Shown here one piece after another: positions 15,402 to 22,998 of a DNA stretch of 28,112 bases (position 1 is the stretch's first letter; every line of letters starts with the position of its first letter). Source of the DNA: JAZFYD01 sp036443405 (GTDB lineage Bacteria > Planctomycetota > PLA2); NCBI GenBank assembly GCA_036443405.1, contig JAZFYD010000025.1, positions 1 to 28,112 on the forward strand, in the 5' to 3' direction. Under the pieces are notes generated by a model. The model was not told the DNA's origin. It worked only from the letters and a program-made list of their open reading frames with translations, and ran no database searches. Both the position numbers and the translations under genes were made by a program.

Positions 15402-15850
15402 CAGTCAATCTCCCGCGCCATGAGGGTCATGCGCTCGACGGCGATGGCCGCATCCTCGCCCAGATTCAGGGCGTCTTTGTGTTCCCCGCGCACCCGGCCG
15501 AAAAACGCGAACCGCGTGGGTCCGACGACCGCGGCCGCCACGGCCGGATCCATCAGCGCGCCGTGGCCGGTGATGACGAGCAGGTGCGGCCGTTCCGATT
15601 CCAAGAGCAGCGCGAGGCCAGCGGCCATCTCAAGCGGCGTTTCTCCGCGACTCCGGACGATCTTCGTGTCCTTGAGTCGCGCTCCGAGCGCCTCGGCGGT
15701 CCCCGCTTCGGCGCAGAATACGTCCTCGATCTCGATGTCGAGGAAGCGGAGCCGGAAGTCGATTCCGGCGTTGAAAGTCCGGAATTCGCTCGCCAGAGCC
15801 TCGGCTTCGTCGAGCGTGTCGGAGCCGGTTATCAACGTAAGAATGCGCAA
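15401..15850 (-). CDS. Small Rossmann-like protein coupled to the carbamoyltransferase
   Basis: With a TTG start at 15850 the product is 149 residues and begins RILTLITGSDTLDEAEALAS. Later parts are RLRFLDIEIEDVFCAEAG, then a helix with ETPLEMAAGLALLLESERPHLLVITGHGALMDPAVAAAVVG and TRFAFFGRVRGEHKDALN. The alternating beta-alpha layout and the PHLLVITG strand with a following Gly/His loop recall the N-terminal half of UDP-GlcNAc 2-epimerase or GT-B proteins, but I see no certain family match and only half the usual length. The frame is open upstream to 15985, but that leader is Pro-rich and would contain the promoter-like TGCTATCCT, so I prefer the TTG. Its stop overlaps the next ATG. It may act with the carbamoyltransferase, for example on the same sugar nucleotide; this is inference. 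Confidence 0.6.
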   Translation of the reverse strand: MRILTLITGSDTLDEAEALASEFRTFNAGIDFRLRFLDIEIEDVFCAEAGTAEALGARLKDTKIVRSRGETPLEMAAGLALLLESERPHLLVITGHGALMDPAVAAAVVGPTRFAFFGRVRGEHKDALNLGEDAAIAVERMTLMAREID

Positions 15851-15867
15851 GGGATACCCGGGCGCGG

Positions 15868-15876
15868 AGGATAGCA
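15868..15876 (-). promoter_or_regulatory. Extended -10 for the minus-strand carbamoyltransferase pair
   Basis: On the minus strand this reads TGCTATCCT, the same TGCTAnnnT form found before xseA and nadK. It lies 17 bases before the proposed TTG start at 15850, giving a leader of about 10 bases. Its presence supports the TTG over more distant upstream starts. No clear -35. Confidence 0.35.
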
Positions 15877-15971
15877 AATCGGGCCCAGCTTTCGCCGCTC
15901 CCAGAGCCTTCGCGGTCGAATCCGCGGCAAGCGCTTGCACGGGGGTGAAATCACATGGATGGTTCGGTCGA

Positions 15972-15980
15972 GGGGGGGGG
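15972..15980. repeat. Homopolymer of nine G
   Basis: Nine consecutive G between GGTCGA and TGCATGG, in the divergent regulatory region. Runs of this length are slippage-prone and are often selected against; one placed between divergent promoters could vary their spacing. A sequencing or assembly length error is also possible. Confidence 0.7.
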
Positions 15981-15994
15981 TGCATGGCTTCATG

Positions 15995-16017
15995 GAAGGG
16001 CCGTCATTCGGCCCTTC
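15995..16017. other. Hairpin in the divergent regulatory region
   Basis: GAAGGGCCG, loop TCATT, CGGCCCTTC: a perfect 9-bp stem with a 5-base loop. No U-tract follows on either strand. It could be an operator, an attenuator or the remnant of a terminator separating the two divergent units. Confidence 0.5.
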
Positions 16018-16082
16018 AGATGGCGTCCGATAAAGAGGACCACGCCGGTCCGAAACCGACTTGGGTCGGAGCGCTCGCGACC

Positions 16083-16098
16083 CGCGGAAAGTTCCGCG
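16083..16098. promoter_or_regulatory. Inverted repeat, possible operator
   Basis: CGCGGAA-AG-TTCCGCG, a perfect 7-bp inverted repeat with a 2-base centre. The dimension suits a dimeric regulator binding site. It lies about 30 bases upstream of the weak -35-like TTGCGG and 85 bases before the operon's first start codon. Confidence 0.35.
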
Positions 16099-16128
16099 CG
16101 CAACAACCCGGTGCCCAGCAGTCAAAGC

Positions 16129-16157
16129 TTGCGGAGGATTAGCTCCATCAGTAGGTT
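16129..16157 (+). promoter_or_regulatory. Weak sigma70-like promoter of the respiratory operon
   Basis: TTGCGG (16129-16134) and TAGGTT (16152-16157) are separated by 17 bases; each box matches its consensus at only three of six positions. It is the best-spaced candidate ahead of the ATG at 16184. No Shine-Dalgarno is seen before that ATG. Confidence 0.25.
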
Positions 16158-16183
16158 ACGTCGCTTTCGGGCACCGTCGGTCC

Positions 16184-17182
16184 ATGACCACAGCGACCCC
16201 CGGGCAGCAGCACCCCCCCGCTTCCTACGCCGACTTCAGCGACCAGCCCAAATCGGGCCCCCTGAAGGCCGTCGTACAGTTCTTTGCGATCCCCGTTTTG
16301 ATCGTGGGACTCGCCGTGTCGATCTTCCTCGGCACGAGCATGCTGTTCAGCACCGGCCCGAAGACCGCGGCCGAATTCGTCGAACTTCTGCGGTCCGATA
16401 CCCAGAACCGCCGGTGGCAGGCCGCGATGGAGCTCTCCGCGATGCTGGCCGACGGCGAAGTGGACCAGGAGTTCCGTGACGCCGCGCTGATCGAGTCCCT
16501 CGCCGGTGCGCTGACGGATGCGCGGGAGCACCCTGAGGAACTGCGCCGCATGGCGAGGCAGGTCCTCCACATTTTCCGCATGCTGAAGGACCCGCGCTCC
16601 CTAGAAGCCGTCCGGTCCGCGGCGGACGACAAAGACCCCTGGATCCGCTCCAACGCCATTTTGGTGCTGGGGTCGATGCACGACGAGGGGGCCAAGGGCC
16701 TGCTCGGCCAGCACCTGAAAGACGAAGATGCCGGGACTCGTCGCGCGTCCTTGGTGGCTTTGGCCGCGCTCGACCAGGAAAAAGGCCAGCCGTTTCGGAT
16801 GTCAGCAACCACGATGGCGCTCGCGCGGCGCTTCCTGGGTGATGAAGATCCTTATGTCCGGTGCCAGGCGGCGATCCTCTTGGGCACCGCCGGCGACGGT
16901 TCACCGAATCTGCTGCCCCTACTCGCTAAGATGCTGGACCGAAAATATCTGGAGGACTTTCCCTTCGACGCCGGCTCCAGCGGAATTACGCAGTACGACC
17001 TCAACTCCGATCTGCTCTTGCAGACCGTTGGAGCCGTGGCGCAGGCGAAAGGCAGTGGAGGCGATCCGAACATCGTGAAGGCACTCAACCAGTTGACGAA
17101 CAACGACACCGAGGGCGATCCCGCAGTGCGCCAAGCGGCCCGGCTAGCACTGGACGAACTTCGTCAAACCGCAAGCGAGTAA
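16184..17182 (+). CDS. Membrane-anchored HEAT-repeat protein heading the respiratory operon
   Basis: A 332-residue protein with a short cytoplasmic N-terminus (PPASYADFSDQPKSGPLK), one membrane helix at about 29-53 (VVQFFAIPVLIVGLAVSIFL) and a soluble domain of HEAT-like repeats. Repeats start at NRRWQAAMELSAMLAD, then DPRSLEAVRSAADDKDPWIRSNAILVLGSM, then DEDPYVRCQAAILLGTAGD; the last helix ends ARLALDELRQTASE. It has no redox motif. Such repeats usually serve as scaffolds. Its place as first gene, 12 bases before the cytochrome b gene, suggests a role in assembly or as an accessory subunit of the bc-type complex. The ATG at 16184 is chosen because upstream in-frame sequence shows no domain and a low-complexity basic composition; no Shine-Dalgarno is visible. 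Confidence 0.85.
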   Translation: MTTATPGQQHPPASYADFSDQPKSGPLKAVVQFFAIPVLIVGLAVSIFLGTSMLFSTGPKTAAEFVELLRSDTQNRRWQAAMELSAMLADGEVDQEFRDAALIESLAGALTDAREHPEELRRMARQVLHIFRMLKDPRSLEAVRSAADDKDPWIRSNAILVLGSMHDEGAKGLLGQHLKDEDAGTRRASLVALAALDQEKGQPFRMSATTMALARRFLGDEDPYVRCQAAILLGTAGDGSPNLLPLLAKMLDRKYLEDFPFDAGSSGITQYDLNSDLLLQTVGAVAQAKGSGGDPNIVKALNQLTNNDTEGDPAVRQAARLALDELRQTASE

Positions 17183-17194
17183 GCGAACCCATCG

Positions 17195-18031
17195 ATGGCA
17201 ACGGCAACGTTACCCCCGACCCAAAAACCTCCCCACAAAGGCAAGAAGAGCCTGCCGGGACAGGTCTTCGACATGGTGCGCCAGACACAGATCTGGAAGT
17301 CGGTGTTCCGTCACGGATACCCCGACACGCAGCGCAACCGCGCGCTCGCCGTCCTGTCGAACGTGTTCTTGCACCTGCACCCGGTGCGTGTCCGCAAAAG
17401 CGGCATCGCGCTGAGTTTCACTTGGTGCATGGGCGGCGTGACCTTCTTCCTGTTCCTGGTGGAAGCGGTCACCGGCATCCTGCTGATGTTCTATTACAAG
17501 CCGGTTACCGCCGAGGCCTACAACAACATCCAGGACTTGCGGGAGACGATTCCGCTCGGCTTGATGCGCGAGCTGCACCGGTGGGGCGCCCACGCGATGG
17601 TGCTCACGGTCTGGCTCCACATGTTCCGCGTGTTCATGACCGGGAGCTACAAGCCGCCGCGCGAGTTCAACTGGGTCGTCGGCGTGCTCTTGTTGGTGCT
17701 GACGCTCCTACTGTCGTTCACCGGCTACCTGCTCCCCTGGGATCAGCTGGCCATCTGGGCGATCACCGTCGGCTCCAACATGGGCGCCGCCACGCCGCTT
17801 CAAGGAAACGCCGGTCCGCTCACGTCGCTGCTGACGCTCGACGGCGTGCCATTGGTCACCGCAGGCTCCGACGTTCGATTTGCGCTGCTGGGTGGGCGGT
17901 TCGTCGGTGAAAACGCGCTGATCCGCTTCTACGTTCTGCACTGCGTGTTCATCCCAGTCATCGCGATCACACTCATGGCCGTTCACTTCTGGCGCGTCCG
18001 CAAGGACGGCGGCATCTCGGGGCCGCTCTAG
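17195..18031 (+). CDS. petB: Cytochrome b6-type subunit of a quinol:cytochrome c oxidoreductase
   Basis: Dihaem membrane subunit that oxidises quinol at the Qo site and carries electrons across the membrane. It is 278 residues with four predicted helices, the split b6 form rather than full-length cytochrome b. Haem ligands: H128 and H142 (HRWGAHAMVLTVWLHMFRV) and H249 and H264 (VLHCVFIPVIAITLMAVHFW). The 14 residues between the last two His are the b6-type spacing (mitochondrial-type b has 13). C78 in SFTWCMGGVTFF aligns with the Cys that covalently binds the extra haem ci in b6f complexes. FTGYLLPWDQLAIWA and the C-terminal RKDGGISGPL match b6. A 60-residue basic N-terminal extension precedes the core. 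The stop overlaps the next gene's GTG by 1 base. Confidence 0.95.
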   Translation: MATATLPPTQKPPHKGKKSLPGQVFDMVRQTQIWKSVFRHGYPDTQRNRALAVLSNVFLHLHPVRVRKSGIALSFTWCMGGVTFFLFLVEAVTGILLMFYYKPVTAEAYNNIQDLRETIPLGLMRELHRWGAHAMVLTVWLHMFRVFMTGSYKPPREFNWVVGVLLLVLTLLLSFTGYLLPWDQLAIWAITVGSNMGAATPLQGNAGPLTSLLTLDGVPLVTAGSDVRFALLGGRFVGENALIRFYVLHCVFIPVIAITLMAVHFWRVRKDGGISGPL

Positions 18032-19146
18032 TGTTCGAAACCATTCGTCCGCACCTCTACGAGATCAAGGAGACGATCCGACCGATCGTCACCTTCCTCG
18101 CCGCGCCGGAGATTCTGGTGCCGCTGGTTGCGATCGGCCTCGCGCTGATTCTGAAGTACTACCGGGTCGTCACGAAGCCCGTGTACGCCATCGGAGCATC
18201 GCTCGTGGCCCTCGCGTTCTTCGTCGTCAGCCTGAGCGACGCGCACTTCACCGACATCATCACCAAGCCGGACAACGTGCCGATCGTGTTGCTGGTCGGC
18301 AGCCTCGGATTCTTCTTCTGGCTCTCGCTCCGGCGCGCCGCGATCAACGACGAGCGCTCGGAGAACAACCTGCCGCCGCTCGAGGCCAACTACCGGCGCG
18401 AAACCGTGCTGGTCTGGCCCGATCTGGTCATGATCGAGTTCATCTGCCTATTGGCATTGAGCGCGCTCCTGGTCCTCTGGTCGATCGAGTTGCGCGCACC
18501 GCTGGAGGAACCGGCGAGCGCCGCGCTGACGCCCAACCCGTCCAAGGCGCCGTGGTACTTCCTCGGGCTGCAGGAAATGCTCGTGTACTACGACCCGTGG
18601 TACGCCGGCGTCGTCCTGCCGACGCTGATCGTCGTCGGGCTCGTCGCGATCCCGTATGTGGACACGAACCCGCGCGGCAACGGCTACTTCACGCTCAAGG
18701 AGCGCAAGTTTGCGATCACCACGTTCCTCTACGGGTTCTTGGTGTTTTGGGTCACTCTGATCATCATCGGAACGTTCCTGCGCGGTGCGAACTGGAACTT
18801 CTTCGGGCCCTACGACCATTGGGACCCGCACCTGCAGCGCCCGCTGATGAACGTCAATATCTCGGAGATCGTCTGGGTCGGAATGCTGAAGACCGCCCTG
18901 CCGGAGCACTGGTTGCCGCGCGAGATCTTCGGGATTCTGCTGGTCGGTGCCTACATGACGATCGGACCGGCGCTGCTCGCCGCGACGATCCTTCGCAAGC
19001 TGTTCAAGGACCTTGGCTTCATCCGCTTTTCCGTTGTCGCCATGCTGATGCTTTTCATGTTTTCGCTGCCCATCAAGATGCTGGGCCGCTGGCTCTTCAA
19101 CCTGAAGTACATCGTGTATATCCCCGAGTACTTCGTCAATCTGTAG
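18031..19146 (+). CDS. Enlarged subunit-IV-like (cytochrome b C-terminal) protein
   Basis: Completes the Qo site next to the b6-type subunit. It is 371 residues against about 160 for plant subunit IV, with roughly eight predicted helices. Extra helices at about 27-44, 52-68 and 82-100 precede the region like subunit IV, and further helices near the end (about 297-350) follow it. The core is recognisable as NPSKAPWYFLGLQEMLVYYDPWYAGVVLPTL and PYVDTNPRGNG. The Qo-site PEWY motif is APWY here (A173-Y176), replacing the Glu. The GTG at 18031 overlaps the petB stop (TAGTG). A long loop with a Trp-rich stretch (RGANWNFFGPYDHWDP) between helices probably faces the periplasm. The octahaem cytochrome gene follows after 9 bases. 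Confidence 0.88.
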   Translation: MFETIRPHLYEIKETIRPIVTFLAAPEILVPLVAIGLALILKYYRVVTKPVYAIGASLVALAFFVVSLSDAHFTDIITKPDNVPIVLLVGSLGFFFWLSLRRAAINDERSENNLPPLEANYRRETVLVWPDLVMIEFICLLALSALLVLWSIELRAPLEEPASAALTPNPSKAPWYFLGLQEMLVYYDPWYAGVVLPTLIVVGLVAIPYVDTNPRGNGYFTLKERKFAITTFLYGFLVFWVTLIIIGTFLRGANWNFFGPYDHWDPHLQRPLMNVNISEIVWVGMLKTALPEHWLPREIFGILLVGAYMTIGPALLAATILRKLFKDLGFIRFSVVAMLMLFMFSLPIKMLGRWLFNLKYIVYIPEYFVNL

Positions 19147-19155
19147 GGCACAGAG

Positions 19156-22100
19156 ATGAGCAAGCGACCCTCTGCAACCAACAACGATCCCGGGTACCTG
19201 TACAACCAAAAACGGTTGCTGCAGCTCTTCTTCCTCTCGTCCGCGTTTTGCGGCGCGATGCTGGCCTGGATGGTCTGGGACGACTTCGATCGTCCGTGGA
19301 AGGACGAGCAGCGCACCGAGTTCGTCTGGGAGGCCGAGCGGCTCGGACTCGAGCAGTCGATCCTGAAGGCGCGCACCAAGGATCTCCGCGCCAAGATCGG
19401 CACCGCGACCAGCGCCGGCAAGGCGAAGATCGAGGCGCTTCAGGAGGAGCTCGACGGGAAACAGGACGAGCTCAATAAGGCGAAGGGCGCCTGGTACGCC
19501 GCGGACCGCAACTACAAAAAGCAAAAGCAGTTCACCGGAGAGGCAGGGTACTTCGCGGGACACGCGCGCACCGACGAAGAGCGCGCGAAGTGGCAGAAGA
19601 AACTCGAAGCGGAGACGGACGAAGAGGCTCGCCTTTACACCGCGCTTCAGGTGGCGAAGCGCCGCCGCAACGCGGTGCAGGTCGAGGTCAAGGCGATCAC
19701 CAGCCTCATCGACGAAAGTGTCGATGCGGTGATCGAGGAAGATTCCGAATCGGAGCTGCGCAAACGCGAGCTTGGCCGGCTCAAATTGCTCGAGCGCGGC
19801 ATCAAGCAGAAGTCCGGCTACAATCCGCTGCGCGAGATCCCGCTGCTCGACTTCCTCGCCCCGCCGACGAAGGTGGAGCAGGTCGTTCTCCAGCAGGTGA
19901 CGGACGATTACGAGTTCGCCGCGCCGAAGAAGGTCGACCGCTGCGCAACCTGCCACATAGGCAGCATCCGCCTCGGTTTTGAAGAATCGCAGTTCCCCAT
20001 CGAGATCCTCGATATGGACGACGGCAGCGAGGAGAAAGTCGCCAAGTTCGAGGAGGCGGTCTACCGCTTCGTCTCGGGCATCGTCGCGGGCGTCTGGCCC
20101 AAGGCGGAGAAGGGTCCCTTCCAGTACGAGCGCGACAAGCTTCGCCAGGTCGAGATCCACAACGAGACCCTCGGCATCCTGTTTGGCGACGGTTACGACC
20201 CCGACGAGGGGATGATCGAGGCCGACGAGAAGACCGGCGTGAAGTTCTGGAAGCGCTGGAAGAAGACCGAAGAAGGCGATTGGGTCACGGCGACGAAGGA
20301 GGGCGAAGGCACCTCCATCGCCGACGAGTACCTGAAGCTCCTCGTGAACATGCGCGAACGCGGCCACTGGCGCACGCATCCGCACTTCGAGTTCATGGTC
20401 GGCGACAACAGCCCGCACCCGTATGAAGAGGTGGGCTGCTCGATCTGTCACGCCGGCCGCGGCTGGTCGACGGACTTCGGTTACGCGTGGCACACGCCGC
20501 CGCTCATGCAGATCGACAACTGGATGAGCGACGAGTGGGCCGCCGGCCTCGACTTCCATCACGAACCGCTCAACCTGCCCGACGTCGCGACGGTGAACGG
20601 CAAGGGCAAGGAGAAGCTGTCGCTCGATCGCGCGATGGCCATGGGCGCCGCGGAGGGCAACACCCCGCAGGTCGGTTTCGTCGGTGACGCGGAGACCGCG
20701 AAGAAGTGGAAGAAGGAACTCGGACGCAGCAAGACTTCCCTGAAGTACTGGATGTATCCGCAGCTCCCCAAGAGCCTCGTACAGGCGTCGTGCCTGAAGT
20801 GCCACCACGAGGGGCTCTACGCGTCGCCCGAGCCGGAATACGCCAACGCGCATCTCGGCCCGCCGCCCGCCGGACTCCCGGACCTGGAGGACTGGGACAT
20901 CCACGCGAAAGAGGCCAACGACGATCCGGGCCTCGCAGCGTCGGGCGAATACGACGGCCGCCTCTTCATTCCGACAGAGCCCGAGCCGTACCAGCCCAAG
21001 AACCTTCAGCGCGGGATGAACAACTTCATCGAGTTCGGTTGCTACGGCTGCCACAAGCTCGACGAAAACGTCTACTCGTTCATGAAGCACACGCGCGCCA
21101 AGGTCGGGCCCGATCTCGACAAGATCGCGACGAAGACCACCAAGAAGTGGATGCTCAAGTGGGTCGAGGACCCCAAGGGTTTCCGTCCCGAGACCCGCAT
21201 GCCGGCGTTCTGGGGCCTCTCGAACAACAGCCACGACTTCAAGTTCCGGTTCGCGGACAGTGGTTTTGAGAACGTCGACGGCAAGGCGTGGTCCGAGCAG
21301 GAGATCTACGCGATCGTCGAGTTCCTCTGGGCCCAGAGCGCCGCACGCGCGCCCGAGTATCCGATCGTGGACGTCAAGAAGGGCGACGCCGCACGCGGCG
21401 AGCGCATCGTGGTCGGCTACGACGACAAGAACCTCGCCAAGGCGTGCATCGCGTGTCACGACGTTCCGGTCAAGACGGCCTCGCTCAAGTACGACAGCGC
21501 GAAGCTCAAGGGCTGGTGGGACCAGCGCACGAAGAAGCAATACGGCTGGGGCGAGCGCATGGCGCGCCGCCAGGGCCCGAATCTCGCCGGCATCGGCAGC
21601 AAGGTCGACGCCAACTGGCTGGCCGCGTGGCTGCGCGACCCGAAGGCGATCTGGCACGACACCAACATGCCGAACCTGCGCCTCACGGAGCAGGAGGTGC
21701 TCGACGTCGTCGCCTATCTGACGACGCTCAAGCACGACGGATTCGACAACAAGAACCCGATCGCGATGGACGCGGGCATTCTCAAGAAGATCGCCTACGA
21801 ACTGAAGGTCGGCGAACGGTCGCTGCCCACGAACCAGGACGCGATCAACGCGATCGACCGCATGAAGGAGAACGACCGGACGCTCTTCGTGGGAGAGAAG
21901 CTTGTCAAACACTACGGCTGCTTCGGCTGCCACAACGTGGACGCGTACAAGGACACGAAGCCGATCGGAACGGAGCTCACGACGTGGGGTTCGAAGATCG
22001 TCGAACGGCTGGAGTTCAAACACGCTCCGATCGACTTCCACAAGACGGACTGGCCCTACGCGCGCTTCCAGTTCGCGTTTGCCAAACTCACCAACCCGCG

Positions 22101-22998
22101 CATCTACGACTACGGCGACCCGCGGGCGAACATCCCGTATGAACGCCTGAAGATGCCGCGCTTCGGTTTCACGACGGAGGAAACGAAGGACCTCGCGACG
22201 TTCCTCGTGGCGTTGATCGACGACAGAGAGGTCAAGGCCGCCGCCTTCAAGCCGTCGGCGCGCGACGAGAAGATCATCGCCGGCCGCGCGCTGGTGGAGC
22301 GCTTCAACTGTCAGGGCTGCCACGTCATCGAGGGGCAAGGCGGCGACGTCTGGCCCGCGATCAAGGAGCCCAAGTGGCAGCCGCCCGATCTGAAGGGCCA
22401 GGGCATCAAGACGCAGCCGGATTGGCTGTTCAAGTTCCTGCTCAACCCGTATGAGCTGCGGCCGTGGCACTCCATGAACATGCCGACGTTCGGTTTCAAC
22501 GAGGCGCAGGCCCGCACGCTCGTCGAGTACTTCGCGATCCTCTCCGAGGCGCCGTATCCGTTCGAGGAGGCGGCGCCGGACAGCCTCGTCGGGCCCGACG
22601 AGCGCCCCGTCGCGTATGCGCAGGCCAAGTCGATCACGATCAAGGACCCGAAGGATCCGACCAAGAAGCTGCAACGCAGCGTGCGTAACGCCCTCGAAGA
22701 GGCCAAGCTCATGTTCGGCGAGTACCAGTGCGAGTCCTGCCACGCGCCCGAAGCGGGTGTCGTGCCGGAAGCGCAGCGCGCGCCGATCTTCATGCACACG
22801 CGCGACGGCCGCTTGCGCCCCGACTGGATGCGCCTGTGGCTCTACGGGCCCGGCAAATTGCAGGCGGGCACCGCGATGCCCGGGTTCTTCAACAAGGGCC
22901 TGCCGCAGGACAAGCAGTACTTCGACGGCGACGCGGGGAAACAGATTCGCGCGCTCATCGACTACCTGACGTACCACTACGGCAACGAGAAACGCTGA
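19156..22998 (+). CDS. Octahaem c-type cytochrome, 1280 residues, probable c1/f replacement
   Basis: Membrane-anchored electron-transfer protein with eight CXXCH haem motifs. An N-terminal anchor (about 21-42, LLQLFFLSSAFCGAMLAWMVW) is followed by a highly charged coiled coil (about 50-225). CXXCH starts are at residues 263, 428, 546, 629, 764, 922, 1052 and 1192. The first three lie in an irregular region with possible extra His ligands (SPHPYEEVGCSICHAGRGWS and YAWHTPP). The last five each head a cytochrome c-like module with a downstream candidate Met ligand: TRMPAFW, TNMPNLRLTEQEV, LKMPRFGFTTEE, MNMPTFGFNEAQ and TAMPGFF. Placed between subunit IV and Rieske, it fills the slot of cytochrome c1 or f. 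The Rieske ATG overlaps its stop (TGATG). I know of no named family with this exact architecture. Confidence 0.92.
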   Translation: MSKRPSATNNDPGYLYNQKRLLQLFFLSSAFCGAMLAWMVWDDFDRPWKDEQRTEFVWEAERLGLEQSILKARTKDLRAKIGTATSAGKAKIEALQEELDGKQDELNKAKGAWYAADRNYKKQKQFTGEAGYFAGHARTDEERAKWQKKLEAETDEEARLYTALQVAKRRRNAVQVEVKAITSLIDESVDAVIEEDSESELRKRELGRLKLLERGIKQKSGYNPLREIPLLDFLAPPTKVEQVVLQQVTDDYEFAAPKKVDRCATCHIGSIRLGFEESQFPIEILDMDDGSEEKVAKFEEAVYRFVSGIVAGVWPKAEKGPFQYERDKLRQVEIHNETLGILFGDGYDPDEGMIEADEKTGVKFWKRWKKTEEGDWVTATKEGEGTSIADEYLKLLVNMRERGHWRTHPHFEFMVGDNSPHPYEEVGCSICHAGRGWSTDFGYAWHTPPLMQIDNWMSDEWAAGLDFHHEPLNLPDVATVNGKGKEKLSLDRAMAMGAAEGNTPQVGFVGDAETAKKWKKELGRSKTSLKYWMYPQLPKSLVQASCLKCHHEGLYASPEPEYANAHLGPPPAGLPDLEDWDIHAKEANDDPGLAASGEYDGRLFIPTEPEPYQPKNLQRGMNNFIEFGCYGCHKLDENVYSFMKHTRAKVGPDLDKIATKTTKKWMLKWVEDPKGFRPETRMPAFWGLSNNSHDFKFRFADSGFENVDGKAWSEQEIYAIVEFLWAQSAARAPEYPIVDVKKGDAARGERIVVGYDDKNLAKACIACHDVPVKTASLKYDSAKLKGWWDQRTKKQYGWGERMARRQGPNLAGIGSKVDANWLAAWLRDPKAIWHDTNMPNLRLTEQEVLDVVAYLTTLKHDGFDNKNPIAMDAGILKKIAYELKVGERSLPTNQDAINAIDRMKENDRTLFVGEKLVKHYGCFGCHNVDAYKDTKPIGTELTTWGSKIVERLEFKHAPIDFHKTDWPYARFQFAFAKLTNPRIYDYGDPRANIPYERLKMPRFGFTTEETKDLATFLVALIDDREVKAAAFKPSARDEKIIAGRALVERFNCQGCHVIEGQGGDVWPAIKEPKWQPPDLKGQGIKTQPDWLFKFLLNPYELRPWHSMNMPTFGFNEAQARTLVEYFAILSEAPYPFEEAAPDSLVGPDERPVAYAQAKSITIKDPKDPTKKLQRSVRNALEEAKLMFGEYQCESCHAPEAGVVPEAQRAPIFMHTRDGRLRPDWMRLWLYGPGKLQAGTAMPGFFNKGLPQDKQYFDGDAGKQIRALIDYLTYHYGNEKR

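Larger units (their letters stand above)
15851..16183 (+). other. Divergent intergenic region of 333 bp
   Basis: Lies between the minus-strand carbamoyltransferase pair and the plus-strand respiratory operon, so it should hold both promoters. It contains a run of nine G, two inverted repeats and promoter-like boxes, each listed separately. No convincing gene is seen on either strand; open frames here lack domain content or a ribosome site. Confidence 0.6.

Noticed and set aside
15851..15985. Longer N-terminus for the small Rossmann-like protein
   Set aside because: The added residues are Pro-rich and not part of the fold, and they contain the TGCTATCCT promoter-like box. The TTG at 15850 is preferred, with some doubt.
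13128..16142. A 1004-codon plus-strand frame running through hemL and the carbamoyltransferase region
   Set aside because: It is antisense to the carbamoyltransferase pair and out of frame with hemL. It crosses both palindromes and contains no family motif.
16061..16183. TTG start at 16061 for the membrane HEAT protein
   Set aside because: The added 41 residues are basic and featureless and cover the candidate promoter. The ATG at 16184 gives a normal short cytoplasmic lead before the membrane helix.
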